Shown: piece after piece, positions 8,156 to 16,291 of the stretch
Layout: each line of letters starts with the position of its first letter
Numbering within the stretch: position 1 is the stretch's first letter
Virus record (IMG/VR): IMGVR_UViG_3300022514_000030
Location: 108,671 to 172,670 of that record
Direction: 5' to 3' (one strand)
DNA from: a virus
DNA length: 64,000 bases
The notes under the pieces: generated by a model
Database searches by the model: none
The model's input: only the letters and a program-made list of their open reading frames with translations
Told to the model about the DNA's origin: nothing
Program-made: the position numbers and the translations under genes

Positions 8156-8308
8156 GTGTTCAAGCAAATTCTTCTTGACCTCCTCCAGCTTGGTATTACC
8201 GATACCGAGCTGGAGGACGGCACGGAGGTACGCAACCTCCGTGTCGAGCCCGGCAGGTATCCCTGCGCCTGCCGTGGTTATGTGGTGGCCGAGGTTAATG
8301 GCCGCTAG
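8156..8308 (+). CDS. Small Cys-containing protein, 50 aa, with in-frame extension past TAG
   Basis: GTG 8156 follows CAAGGAGGTGAAAGC. The product ends at TAG 8306-8308 after CAC...VNGR. The same frame stays open after the TAG for 16 more codons to TAA 8359 and adds CQECGGCH, which together with the earlier C-A-C would make a zinc-ribbon-like cysteine set. Either the gene really stops at TAG or the TAG is a nonsense change or readthrough point in a 67-residue protein. Confidence 0.5.
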   Translation: MFKQILLDLLQLGITDTELEDGTEVRNLRVEPGRYPCACRGYVVAEVNGR

Positions 8309-8448
8309 GTGCGCTACCGCTATGCACTCCCCTGCCAGGAGTGCGGCGGTTGCCACTAACAGCAGGGAAATCACCTTACCAGGCACCCGGGTAAGGTGAT
8401 TCAAACAACAGGGTGCAAATAATAACATCTTAAGGAGGTTGATAGTTT

Positions 8449-8973
8449 ATGATCATTTCGTTAGTAGGTAACGTGGGCAATGTAAGAGTGTTTACAGGGG
8501 AGGACGGCAAGAAGGCTGTCTTGTTCTCCGTCGCGGTTGACCAGAAGGCCGCGAACGGGGAAAAAGCAGCTCCAATATGGTACAGTTTCAGAGCGGTAAA
8601 CGGCTTAGCTGAGACGCTAAGCCAGTACTTGACAAAGGGGCGGCTTGTGTATGTCGCGGGGACCTCCCCACGGATACGCCAGTACGAGGTTGAGCGCACG
8701 CTCAACGTCGCTGGCGTGGGGACGGTGAAATTCAAGGACATTCGCCAGGAGGTTGAATACCTTCTGACGGACTTCAGATTCCTTGATGCGCCTGCTACTC
8801 AGGCTGCCCCGCAGGTTATCGAAGCTCAGGTTGTTGCTCCTGCTGCTCAGGCTGCTACCGCACAGGCTGCTCCTCAAGCTACTCCGCAGACGGTCGCCCA
8901 GGCCTCCCTGAAGGCTTCGGCTGTTCAGGTCGCTCAGGCTGCTCAGGCCATTCCTGAAGACTTGCCGTTCTGA
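8449..8973 (+). CDS. ssb: Single-stranded DNA-binding protein
   Basis: ATG 8449 follows TAAGGAGGTTGATAGTTT. Residues 1-110 form an OB-fold typical of SSB (I-S-L-V-G-N-V at the start; V-L-F-S-V-A-V-D and W-Y-S-F-R-A strands). Residues 115-165 are a low-complexity Ala/Gln/Pro linker. The end, PEDLPF, is the acidic SSB tip that recruits replication and repair partners. Flanked by terminators, so probably a single-gene unit. A second SSB lies at 29307. Confidence 0.92.
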   Translation: MIISLVGNVGNVRVFTGEDGKKAVLFSVAVDQKAANGEKAAPIWYSFRAVNGLAETLSQYLTKGRLVYVAGTSPRIRQYEVERTLNVAGVGTVKFKDIRQEVEYLLTDFRFLDAPATQAAPQVIEAQVVAPAAQAATAQAAPQATPQTVAQASLKASAVQVAQAAQAIPEDLPF

Positions 8974-8988
8974 AAGCAAGGCAGCGCT

Positions 8989-9016
8989 GGACCTCCCGGT
9001 GCTGCCTTTTCTTGTT
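8989..9016 (+). terminator. Rho-independent terminator after ssb
   Basis: AGGCAGC (arm) pairs with GCTGCCT and is followed by TTTCTTGTT. Confidence 0.75.
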
Positions 9017-9101
9017 CAGCTTTGCCTGGTGCTTGGCCGGCACAGACCAGCGGTAGGCGGCTGAATGATTTCGCTTAAAGGTGCAAGTAGAGTGCCTCTC
9101 T

Positions 9102-9134
9102 AGGCAGCAACACAAACCTGTTGCTGCCTTTTCT
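9102..9134 (+). terminator. Second rho-independent terminator downstream of ssb
   Basis: AGGCAGCAAC pairs with GTTGCTGCCT and is followed by TTTCTTGTTT. It insulates the next promoter from upstream transcription. Confidence 0.8.
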
Positions 9135-9137
9135 TGT

Positions 9138-9166
9138 TTGACTTTGTGTCTCGCATATGGTACAAT
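9138..9166 (+). promoter_or_regulatory. Sigma-70-type promoter with GTGTCTC box
   Basis: TTGACT (9138-9143), a 17-base spacer and TACAAT (9161-9166). A GTGTCTC box (9146-9152) sits in the spacer 8 bases before the -10. It drives the helicase gene that starts at 9193. Confidence 0.82.
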
Positions 9167-9192
9167 GTGTCTGAAAGGAGGTGCCTAGTGTC

Positions 9193-11913
9193 ATGGTGAA
9201 GTACGAGGTTCGCGGTAATGTTGCTGTTGTCACGTTCAACTATGACCCGGACTATGTTACTAGGATAAAGCAGGTGCCGGGTGCTAGATGGAATCCCGAG
9301 GAGAAGGCCTGGCAGATACCGGCACAGCACATAGAGACGTTCCGGCGGCTGTTCGATGGCGAGATAATTGAAGACCGGCTGCCGGATTTTCATGCAGACA
9401 TTGTCAAACAGGAAGTCGGCACAGCCGTGCCACTCTATGAGTTCCAGAAGTTCGGGGCGTCGTTCCTAGCTCAGAGGGCGGCACAGAACGGCTTTGCGTT
9501 CTTGTGTGACGCAACAGGCATTGGGAAGGGTCATCCTGTAGACACTAATATTCTTACCCCCGCTGGATGGCGTCGGATAGGAGATCTGCGAGTAGGTGAC
9601 AAAGTCATAGGATCAAATGGGCAGGCGGTAACGGTAACAGGTGTATTTAGGCGTGGTATATTGCCAGTGTATCGTGTTACCTTTAACGACGGTTGCTCTA
9701 TTCTTGTCGATGCTGACCATGTCTGGGCTGTTCGCACGGGTAGTGATCAGCACCGTGGGCGCAACTTCTACCTGAAGACAACTCGTGAACTTATGAACGA
9801 CCTTACTTATAGCAATGGTTACTGTAAGTGGCGTATTCCACTGGTAGCACCGGTTCAGTTCCAAGATAGCGGTGAGAGGCCTATAGATCCATATGTCCTT
9901 GGTGTTCTATTGGCAGACGGATGTTTTAGTGGGCATACTGTACGATTTACACCTGGTGACAAACATGTTGCAGAAGAGGTGGCCTCATTACTACCTCCAG
10001 GACTTAGCTTGACAAAAGAGCGAGGTAGTCGATCTAGCTCTACCACATATTGTATATCTTCTGGTAAACCTGGAGCATCCAACCCCGTACTTGATGCACT
10101 AAGGCAACTAGGGCTTATGGGGTTGCGCTCTCACGAACGCTTCGTGCCTCGGTCTTATCTTTTTGCACCTGTTGAGGATCGGATAGCATTGCTCCAAGGT
10201 TTATTAGATTCAGACGGCGAATTTTATGTGGGCACTAACCATGTTGGGTTCTGTACTACCTCTCTCCACCTGGCGGAGGCTGTTACATTTTTGGTCCAAA
10301 GTTTCGGCGGTGTAGTGTGGCAAACGATAAAACGATCCCCAAAGTATAGACATAACGGAGAGCTTCGTGTTGGGAAACAAGCTTACTTGCTCTCTATTCG
10401 CCTGCCCGACTCTATTACACCCTTCCGTATAAGGAAACTGCCACCTCTTAAGAGGCCCAGAAAGTACTTGCCTAACCGAATCATACGCTCCATTGAACCG
10501 GCTGGTCAAGCTGAAGTGATATGTATTGCTGTCGATGCTCCTGATCAGCTCTACGTTACCGAACACTTCATAGTTACTCATAATACACCGCAGTCCCTCG
10601 GTGCCTGGCTGCTCCTTAAGGACATGCTCGGCACCGAGTCCCTACCTACTCTTGTTGTCACGCCTGCCGCCGTGCGGCACCAGTGGGTGGTTGACGCCAT
10701 CCCCAAGTTCCTGGGGAGCGACACCGACGTGGTTGAGGTGGTCGGTACGCAGCAGCAGCGGCTTGCGCTTTACGGCACGGCGGAGATAACCGTGGTTAAC
10801 TACGAGGCGCTCATGCGCGATGCCGAGCTCATCCCCAAGGATACTAAGTTTGCCTTGTTCGTCTTCGATGAGTGCCAGAGACTCAAGAATAAGAGCGGCG
10901 TTACATATAGGGCTGTCAAGAAGTTGCTTAAGCGGATGCCGGGTGCGTTTAAGTTCTTCCTGACGGCCACACCGCTCATGAACAACCTGGACGAGCTTTA
11001 TGCCCTGTTCGAATTGGCTCAGCCTGGCTTCTTCGGCAAGTACAGTCAGTTCAAACAGGAGCATATGAAGTTCGTCTGGACTGGCAAGTACCCCAAGCTT
11101 GTCGGCTATAAGAAGCTTGGTATGATTGCCCAGAAGATTGCCCCACATATCCTCCGCCGTACAGCAGAGCATCCGGAAGTTGCCACTGCGCTGCCGGAGT
11201 TTGTTGAGCAGGTGCTGTACGTGGAGCCGTCCCCCCTACAGCGGCAGCTGCATGACCTCATATACGACGACTGGCTCAAAACGCAGCAGGAGCTTGCCAA
11301 GCTTGAAGGTCCGGCACGTGAGCAGGCCGAGGTGCGCTGCCGCGGCCAGATTGTGCTTATGCAGGGTGCGGCGGATGACCCGCGGCTCTTCACTATGAGC
11401 AGCTCAAGGCAGACGGAGTACTACCTGGAGCACGTGGGAAACATTCCTGATTCTCCTTCCCCGAAGCTCCAGGCATTGTGCGAGCTTGTTAACGACCTTG
11501 TACCCGATGGCAAGGTCGTCATATTCACCTGCTTTGAACGCATGGCGCGTCTTATCCACGGCGCACTGCAGCAATACAATCCGGCCTTGTTCACGGGTAA
11601 GAACAAGGACGAGCGCGAGGTCGAGCTTAAGCGCTTCTGGCAGGATCCGTCCTGTAAGGTTATTGTCATGACTGACGCTGGAGGAGTGGGGTTGAACGTC
11701 CAAATCGCCAGGTTCCTCATTAACTTCGACCTCCCATGGAGCCCCGGCCAACTGGAACAGCGGTACGGCCGCATCAAACGCTTCGGCTCACAGTACCGCT
11801 CTGTTGTCGTTTTCAACATGCTTACGCTGGGCACCATCGACCAGCGCGTTATGCAGGCACTCCAGCGCAAGCAGGAGGTGTTTACAGCGCTCATCTATGC
11901 ATACCCCGTGTGA
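9193..11913 (+). CDS. SNF2-family DNA helicase/translocase with intein
   Basis: ATG 9193 is preferred over an in-frame GTG at 9181 that overlaps the AAAGGAGG site. The precursor has 906 residues. The N-terminus (PGARWNPEEKAWQIP) is a HARP-like DNA-binding segment. Walker A ATGIGK (107-112) is split by the intein and continues with T465. Helicase motifs follow: DECQ (about 560-563), LTATP, and GVGLN...QLEQRYGRIKR. The spliced enzyme would be 554 residues, like phage SNF2-type helicases used in replication or recombination-dependent initiation. It cannot bind ATP normally until the intein is removed. Confidence 0.9.
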   Translation: MVKYEVRGNVAVVTFNYDPDYVTRIKQVPGARWNPEEKAWQIPAQHIETFRRLFDGEIIEDRLPDFHADIVKQEVGTAVPLYEFQKFGASFLAQRAAQNGFAFLCDATGIGKGHPVDTNILTPAGWRRIGDLRVGDKVIGSNGQAVTVTGVFRRGILPVYRVTFNDGCSILVDADHVWAVRTGSDQHRGRNFYLKTTRELMNDLTYSNGYCKWRIPLVAPVQFQDSGERPIDPYVLGVLLADGCFSGHTVRFTPGDKHVAEEVASLLPPGLSLTKERGSRSSSTTYCISSGKPGASNPVLDALRQLGLMGLRSHERFVPRSYLFAPVEDRIALLQGLLDSDGEFYVGTNHVGFCTTSLHLAEAVTFLVQSFGGVVWQTIKRSPKYRHNGELRVGKQAYLLSIRLPDSITPFRIRKLPPLKRPRKYLPNRIIRSIEPAGQAEVICIAVDAPDQLYVTEHFIVTHNTPQSLGAWLLLKDMLGTESLPTLVVTPAAVRHQWVVDAIPKFLGSDTDVVEVVGTQQQRLALYGTAEITVVNYEALMRDAELIPKDTKFALFVFDECQRLKNKSGVTYRAVKKLLKRMPGAFKFFLTATPLMNNLDELYALFELAQPGFFGKYSQFKQEHMKFVWTGKYPKLVGYKKLGMIAQKIAPHILRRTAEHPEVATALPEFVEQVLYVEPSPLQRQLHDLIYDDWLKTQQELAKLEGPAREQAEVRCRGQIVLMQGAADDPRLFTMSSSRQTEYYLEHVGNIPDSPSPKLQALCELVNDLVPDGKVVIFTCFERMARLIHGALQQYNPALFTGKNKDEREVELKRFWQDPSCKVIVMTDAGGVGLNVQIARFLINFDLPWSPGQLEQRYGRIKRFGSQYRSVVVFNMLTLGTIDQRVMQALQRKQEVFTALIYAYPV
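9529..10584 (+). mobile_element. Class 3-type intein with LAGLIDADG endonuclease, inserted in Walker A
   Basis: The 352-residue insertion starts with Gly1 (GHPVDTNILTPAGW) and ends VTHN before Thr+1. Removing it rebuilds GIGKT. There is no Cys or Ser at position 1. Instead Trp66 in block B (DHVWAV), Cys332 in block F (VICIAVD) and Thr+1 match the W-C-T triad of class 3 inteins, where the block F Cys makes the first acyl shift. LAGLIDADG motifs lie near residues 120-132 (LGVLLADGCF) and 220-232 (QGLLDSDGEF), so homing activity may persist. Confidence 0.87.
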
Positions 11914-11924
11914 TTTAGCTTAGG

Positions 11925-11955
11925 TGTGAGCCGGAGAGAAAAAAGCTCCGGTTTG
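11925..11955 (+). terminator. Hairpin, possible terminator
   Basis: CCGGAG...CTCCGG with an A-rich loop, followed by a short TTT. The weak T tract makes termination uncertain. Confidence 0.5.
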
Positions 11956-11983
11956 CAAACAAGCACACGGGAGGTTGAAAGCT

Positions 11984-12181
11984 ATGCAGTCTTCTTCTGT
12001 TTACTTCGATGAGGTTAAGGAACGTACACTGCTTGCGCGTACGTCAAGGAAACACAGGATTAAGCGCGTTAGCTGGTGCACGTCGCCTATGGATGTCATC
12101 GATAGGCGGCGCCATCCGGAGTACCGCGCCAGCCGCGTGAAAGTGTATCACATTGACGCGCTTAAACTTCAACACGCCTAA
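11984..12181 (+). CDS. Small basic protein, 65 aa
   Basis: ATG 11984 follows GGGAGGTTGAAAGCT. Rich in Arg, Lys and His (TSRKHRIKRVSWC), consistent with nucleic-acid binding. No family recognised. Confidence 0.5.
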   Translation: MQSSSVYFDEVKERTLLARTSRKHRIKRVSWCTSPMDVIDRRRHPEYRASRVKVYHIDALKLQHA

Positions 12182-12276
12182 TCCTCTCTGTTGGAACAAT
12201 TACCGCCAGCCCGAGGTCGCGGGGCGACTAACAAATACCGCGGCACCCCACCGGGGGAGGGTTAAAGGAGGTTAAC

Positions 12277-12852
12277 ATGTCGTTTAAGGTTGATTCGATT
12301 CGTGTCCAGTACAAGGAAGTCGATGGTACCCGCTTCTACTATGCTGACGTAGGCTCTGAAGTCCATGGACGCTATAGTTTTAGGCTTTGGATCTCCGGTC
12401 GTCTTGTTAAGCAGGTTGTAGACAAGGATGGCAATGTTACTTACCTGGTCACGTTCCCGGTGAAGGATGCAGCAATCGTGCGGACGGAAAAAGGCACTCT
12501 TGTCCTGCGTCCAGTGCCCGGCAAGGTCACTCACAACATTCTGGTGCCATGTGGCTATCGCGGCACATCGTCTATACAGGTCGATGACATGGCAGGCGTA
12601 GAGGTGTATACTTATTACGTGTACGAGTCTCCACGCGGGAACCTTGGTATCAGCACTGGCGCACTCATCGTTGCTAATGACGTACCGGTGTTTGTCAACT
12701 GGTCGCGCTCCGGCAGGCTGTACGGTGTCCCGGACAAGGGTGTGCTTATCCTCTATCCGGACGGGGACACATACGAGCGCGAGGCGTGCGAGTGCCTCGA
12801 TGGACTGCCGGACCGTGAGGAGCTCGAGGAGCTTAAGGAACTTCTCTCCTAG
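12277..12852 (+). CDS. Hypothetical protein, 191 aa
   Basis: ATG 12277 follows AAAGGAGGTTAAC. Predicted mainly beta, with many Val, Tyr and Gly residues, ending in an acidic helix (REELEELKELLS). Not recognised. The next gene begins a few bases downstream, so they are probably co-transcribed. Confidence 0.6.
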   Translation: MSFKVDSIRVQYKEVDGTRFYYADVGSEVHGRYSFRLWISGRLVKQVVDKDGNVTYLVTFPVKDAAIVRTEKGTLVLRPVPGKVTHNILVPCGYRGTSSIQVDDMAGVEVYTYYVYESPRGNLGISTGALIVANDVPVFVNWSRSGRLYGVPDKGVLILYPDGDTYEREACECLDGLPDREELEELKELLS

Positions 12853-12864
12853 GGGGTGATAAGA

Positions 12865-13209
12865 GTGTCGGCACAGCTGGAGCGCATTGTAGACCACCGT
12901 ATCCTCAAGCATCCCCAGACGGGTCACATTGTCTATGTTAAGACAGGCTTTAACTGGTATGCTTTTCTGTTCGGCCCGTTCTGGTATATCTTCAATGATC
13001 TAGTCTTCCAAGGTCTGGCTTGGTTTGCTGTTAGTGCCGCTGCTACATCTCTCTTTAACATCGTCGGCTTAGTCCTTGTTTGGACTATTGCCGGCTTCAC
13101 TGCTTATGATGCCAAGTACAAGCAGCTTTTGAAGAAGGGCTATGTCGACATTACTGCCGAGCTGCTTGAGCGCTGGCATACGGAGTCTGATCAGAGCCAA
13201 GCTAACTAA
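12865..13209 (+). CDS. DUF2628-like membrane protein, 114 aa
   Basis: GTG 12865 is chosen for its spacing from GGGGGTG. Y-V-K-T-G-F-N-W-Y-A-F-L-F-G-P-F-W followed by a hydrophobic pair of helices and Y-D-A-K-Y matches the DUF2628 pattern, a small family of bacterial inner-membrane proteins of unknown role. Confidence 0.6.
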   Translation: MSAQLERIVDHRILKHPQTGHIVYVKTGFNWYAFLFGPFWYIFNDLVFQGLAWFAVSAAATSLFNIVGLVLVWTIAGFTAYDAKYKQLLKKGYVDITAELLERWHTESDQSQAN

Positions 13210-13288
13210 ATGCTACTACAGGCAGGAGGAGGCTGAATGTGATTCGGTTAAATCCTGCCTAAATCATATCACAGGAGGGGATAGCATT

Positions 13289-13669
13289 ATGGCTTTGTGT
13301 GCACGTAAATTTCTCCCACACGAGGATGGGGTTATCATCAACTGCATTATAGGCGCGCCTTCTTTGCATGATGGTCTACAAAAGGCTGCTACTCAGCTAG
13401 GTAGATCGTTCCGTAGTGTTGAGAGCCGTTATAGGAGACTCAAGAGCAAAGGTCTTGTATCCGCTTCGGCGCAGAGCACAGCGCCGTCTTGTAAGGTGCA
13501 TCAAACTTTTGCATCTGCACAGTCGGCAGCGAATTCTAACATGAACCGTGTCATCCAGCGCCTGCTGGACAATGCCGATGCGGTTGTCATCTATACAGGG
13601 GACTATGAGTGTCGAATTGTGCGTACCAAGCGCGTTCAGCTTGCGGCTGTCAAGCAGAGCACCGGCTGA
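13289..13669 (+). CDS. Myb/SANT-like DNA-binding protein, 126 aa
   Basis: ATG 13289 follows GGAGGGGATAGC. Residues 7-50 (LPHEDGVIIN...LGRSFRSVESRYRRL) have the three-helix Myb/SANT layout with spaced hydrophobic residues, as in RsfA-like regulators. A Ser/Ala linker leads to a small basic C-terminal domain. A transcriptional regulator is likely; targets unknown. Confidence 0.55.
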   Translation: MALCARKFLPHEDGVIINCIIGAPSLHDGLQKAATQLGRSFRSVESRYRRLKSKGLVSASAQSTAPSCKVHQTFASAQSAANSNMNRVIQRLLDNADAVVIYTGDYECRIVRTKRVQLAAVKQSTG

Positions 13670-13702
13670 CAGCCGGTATATGGCAGCCAGGACAAGTCCT
13701 AG

Positions 13703-13731
13703 TTGTATTCACCTTCCGCCGGTGTTATAAT
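13703..13731 (+). promoter_or_regulatory. Sigma-70-type promoter
   Basis: TTGTAT (13703-13708), 17-base spacer, TATAAT (13726-13731), ahead of the gene at 13768. It has no GTGTCTC box. Confidence 0.72.
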
Positions 13732-13767
13732 GTGTGCAGGAGTTCCTGTGCAGGGAGGTGAGAGCTG

Positions 13768-14298
13768 GTGTCACAAACTACTCAACAGTCATCATCACCA
13801 GGGTCACACAGGGCGCGTGCATTCATAGCATTTATCATCGCTGGCATCATGTTACTAGAGTTTATCTATCTTTACATCCCCCTGTTCCCCAGCTCCAGGA
13901 ATACTTACCATTTCTACCTATACACCCTGTTTAGCGTGCTAAGTCCTATGAAAGCCCAGTTGGAGACGCTGATACAGACTGATCCTAGCTTTCCATCTGA
14001 GTACCGCACTGACGAGTACATTCGGCTTCTGGACGGCCTTATCCGCCGATCCTACTTTGTGCTCATCGCTCTCCACTTGCGTTGTCCACCACTGGGCTAC
14101 TGGAAGATGCATCGCTCCTACATAGAGGTCGCCAAGTTCTACATACGTTACTTCAAGACGGCTAAGCACTATGTTCAGGATCCGCTTGACCCCAATGTAG
14201 AGGCTGAGTGTATGTTTCTACTGTACGAAATAGACCGTCTTAACAACGAACTATACCTAGAGGACCCGCTCACTGGTATAGTACCACTGCCCTACTAG
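13768..14298 (+). CDS. Membrane-anchored hypothetical protein, 176 aa
   Basis: GTG 13768 follows GGGAGGTGAGAGCTG. A polar Ser/Gln-rich start precedes one long hydrophobic segment (about residues 18-40). The rest is a soluble helical domain rich in Tyr and Leu, with KFYIRYFKTAKHYVQDPLDP near residue 130. Not recognised. Confidence 0.6.
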   Translation: MSQTTQQSSSPGSHRARAFIAFIIAGIMLLEFIYLYIPLFPSSRNTYHFYLYTLFSVLSPMKAQLETLIQTDPSFPSEYRTDEYIRLLDGLIRRSYFVLIALHLRCPPLGYWKMHRSYIEVAKFYIRYFKTAKHYVQDPLDPNVEAECMFLLYEIDRLNNELYLEDPLTGIVPLPY

Positions 14299-14329
14299 AG
14301 GGACGAGTATTTGTGCTCGTCCCTTTTTC
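14299..14329 (+). terminator. Rho-independent terminator
   Basis: Perfect 9-bp stem AGGGACGAG (14299-14307) with CTCGTCCCT (14316-14324), then TTTTCTT. Confidence 0.9.
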
Positions 14330-14338
14330 TTACTTGTT

Positions 14339-14380
14339 GTGTCTCGTAATATTGACGCCGTGATGCTTATATGTTATCCT
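14339..14380 (+). promoter_or_regulatory. Promoter with GTGTCTC box upstream of -35
   Basis: GTGTCTC (14339-14345) lies 6 bases before TTGACG (14352-14357). A 17-base spacer leads to TATCCT (14375-14380). It serves the operon beginning at 14402. Confidence 0.75.
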
Positions 14381-14401
14381 AGTATCGGAGGTGATACGAG
14401 T

Positions 14402-15271
14402 ATGCCGTACTTTTCACACTGCGTTCCGTGTCTTCTAGCAGTTTGTACGGAGAAGTTCGACATGCCGGCGGATCTTGCCAACATGCTTGCGGCACAGGAC
14501 GAGCGCGGACTGACGCTTTTGGAGCGTGTTATCCACTCTGACCACTTACTGCACAGCGCTCTTATGTCCTGTTCTGCGCGCACTCCTTGCGTTCCGGATA
14601 CTCCTCAGTTCCTGTTTTCCCACGTTATGTCAGCCGTTGTATCATGTCCTGTAGTTGAGCCCGCCGTGGCAGACCGAGTCCTGGAGTATGCCAGTCAAAT
14701 TGAGCATGAGATCCGGCACTGGACATTTACGCGGTTTATCAGGGCACGCTCGCCAGCACAGACTGAGCGCTATCTCTCTCCTATGTACATTGAACAGTAC
14801 TACGGCCTGCACACTCTGCGTGGACCGGACCGTGCATACGTTCTCTGCCTGATTGGTAATCTACTGGTTACTGCACTTGGCGTTCCGGGGTTTCAGCCAA
14901 GCACGACGGCCACGCTTGTCGACTACTTTGTCATGTTGTGCCACGAGTGTCCGGCTATCCTTGATTTTGCTTCCCTTTCCTCTTTGTTGTCCAAACGAAA
15001 TGGCAATCTCACGCAGGAACAAAGGGAACGCATATTCCAGCTTTTGCTTGATTATCCGTACTCAAGCGCTACCTACAGCGTGATTTCAACTATCGACTGC
15101 CCTAGTTGTTTTGTTAGAGCCTTAGCAGACATCCTGCTGAGTGACCGGGACGCTCCCGAGATGTTGCGTCTGCAGCGTGCCACGGCTCTGCTGGACCGCC
15201 AGGCTTGGCACCTTGATGAGCATATTGCGGTTGCTCTTGGGCTGCTCTGCAGCAGCTGTCCCACTAATTAG
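14402..15271 (+). CDS. Hypothetical helical protein, 289 aa
   Basis: ATG 14402 follows GGAGGTGATACGAGT. The product is alpha-helical, rich in Leu, Ala and Cys (C-V-P-C near the start, later C-P-S-C). Helical spacing suggests HEAT-like or TPR-like packing, but no repeat is clear. First gene after a strong promoter. Confidence 0.58.
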   Translation: MPYFSHCVPCLLAVCTEKFDMPADLANMLAAQDERGLTLLERVIHSDHLLHSALMSCSARTPCVPDTPQFLFSHVMSAVVSCPVVEPAVADRVLEYASQIEHEIRHWTFTRFIRARSPAQTERYLSPMYIEQYYGLHTLRGPDRAYVLCLIGNLLVTALGVPGFQPSTTATLVDYFVMLCHECPAILDFASLSSLLSKRNGNLTQEQRERIFQLLLDYPYSSATYSVISTIDCPSCFVRALADILLSDRDAPEMLRLQRATALLDRQAWHLDEHIAVALGLLCSSCPTN

Positions 15272-15287
15272 ACAGGAGGTGGTCAGT

Positions 15288-15650
15288 GTGGGCTACTATT
15301 CTGAAGTGATCATCGTAATTGCGAAGGATGCGCATGAGGCCTTCCTCAATGCGCTTGCAGCTCGAGCGTTTGAGCTGCAGTGTATCGGTGAATGCAGCCC
15401 GGCAGAACTGCTTGCGGCTGCAGAAAAGGAGGAACATCCTGATGCGGTTGTCTACCACTGGCCGTTCGTCAAGTGGTACGATAACTATGACCCTGACGTG
15501 ATGGCCATAAGGGATGCACTCAAAGAGCTTGACTCTGACTGCTACAAGTTCTACCGCCTTGGTGAGGAGTACGGCGACTTTGAGGAAGATGGTAACTATC
15601 TTGGCGATCCACAGTTCTATATGGTGCACAGGCTTGAGATGCTGTCGTAA
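15288..15650 (+). CDS. Hypothetical acidic protein, 120 aa
   Basis: GTG 15288 follows ACAGGAGGTGGTCAGT. Contains a helical N-terminal part and a Tyr/Asp/Glu-rich C-terminal part (GEEYGDFEEDGNYLGD). Unrecognised. The net charge is strongly negative, as in DNA-mimic inhibitors, but that is only a compositional remark. Confidence 0.58.
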   Translation: MGYYSEVIIVIAKDAHEAFLNALAARAFELQCIGECSPAELLAAAEKEEHPDAVVYHWPFVKWYDNYDPDVMAIRDALKELDSDCYKFYRLGEEYGDFEEDGNYLGDPQFYMVHRLEMLS

Positions 15651-15731
15651 AGGAGTTGGCCGTGTTTTGCTTCATTACCGCCAGCCGGGCGGCGGACAGT
15701 AAATAGCCCGGCTATCTGAAAGGAGGTAATT

Positions 15732-16088
15732 ATGGAACTGGCAAACAGACTTATGGCACTGCTGAGCGTGCTACCTCAGAGGATCGAAGAAGCGGAAAAG
15801 GAGGTTGTCAGCGCAACCAATGCCCTCAAGGAAGCTGAAGATGCCCTGGCGATGAAGGAAGCCACACTCATAATGGAAGGCAGGATCAACGGCAGGAATG
15901 AGACTGAGCGGAAAGCGCAGTTGCTCGCCCTCACTACCGATGAGCGCCGTGCTGTAACCGAGGCTCAGGAGCGGTTGTCGCTTGCCAAGCTCAGCTACAA
16001 CAGGTTAGTCAACGAATTCAAAGCAGCCCGCTCCATTGCTCTTGTCATAGCTCAGCTGTCGGAATTCCAGGAAGCCCAGGAGGTATAG
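15732..16088 (+). CDS. Coiled-coil protein, 118 aa
   Basis: ATG 15732 follows GAAAGGAGGTAATT. Almost all helix, with heptad-like patterns (RIEEAEKEVVSATNALKEAE) in two antiparallel-looking halves separated near residue 50. Probably a structural or adaptor protein; unrecognised. Confidence 0.6.
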   Translation: MELANRLMALLSVLPQRIEEAEKEVVSATNALKEAEDALAMKEATLIMEGRINGRNETERKAQLLALTTDERRAVTEAQERLSLAKLSYNRLVNEFKAARSIALVIAQLSEFQEAQEV

Positions 16089-16099
16089 GGGGTGTGTCT

Positions 16100-16276
16100 A
16101 TGGATCCTTTGAAGGAACTGCTTTTGTTTGTCCAGGAACAGGAGGAGTTCTATTATCACCTGATGTGGGATGAGATGGCAAAGGGCAATATGGTTGGTAT
16201 GGTTGCTATGCAGTGCCAGGCTGCAGCATTCCATAAGGTCCGCTGCAAGATCGAAGCTATGCTTGAAGAAGAGTAG
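16100..16276 (+). CDS. Small acidic helical protein, 58 aa
   Basis: ATG 16100 follows AGGGGGTGTGTCT, 12 bases after the preceding stop. Met- and Glu-rich helix. Likely co-translated with its neighbours. Confidence 0.5.
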   Translation: MDPLKELLLFVQEQEEFYYHLMWDEMAKGNMVGMVAMQCQAAAFHKVRCKIEAMLEEE

Positions 16277-16291
16277 AGGGAGGTGAATGTT

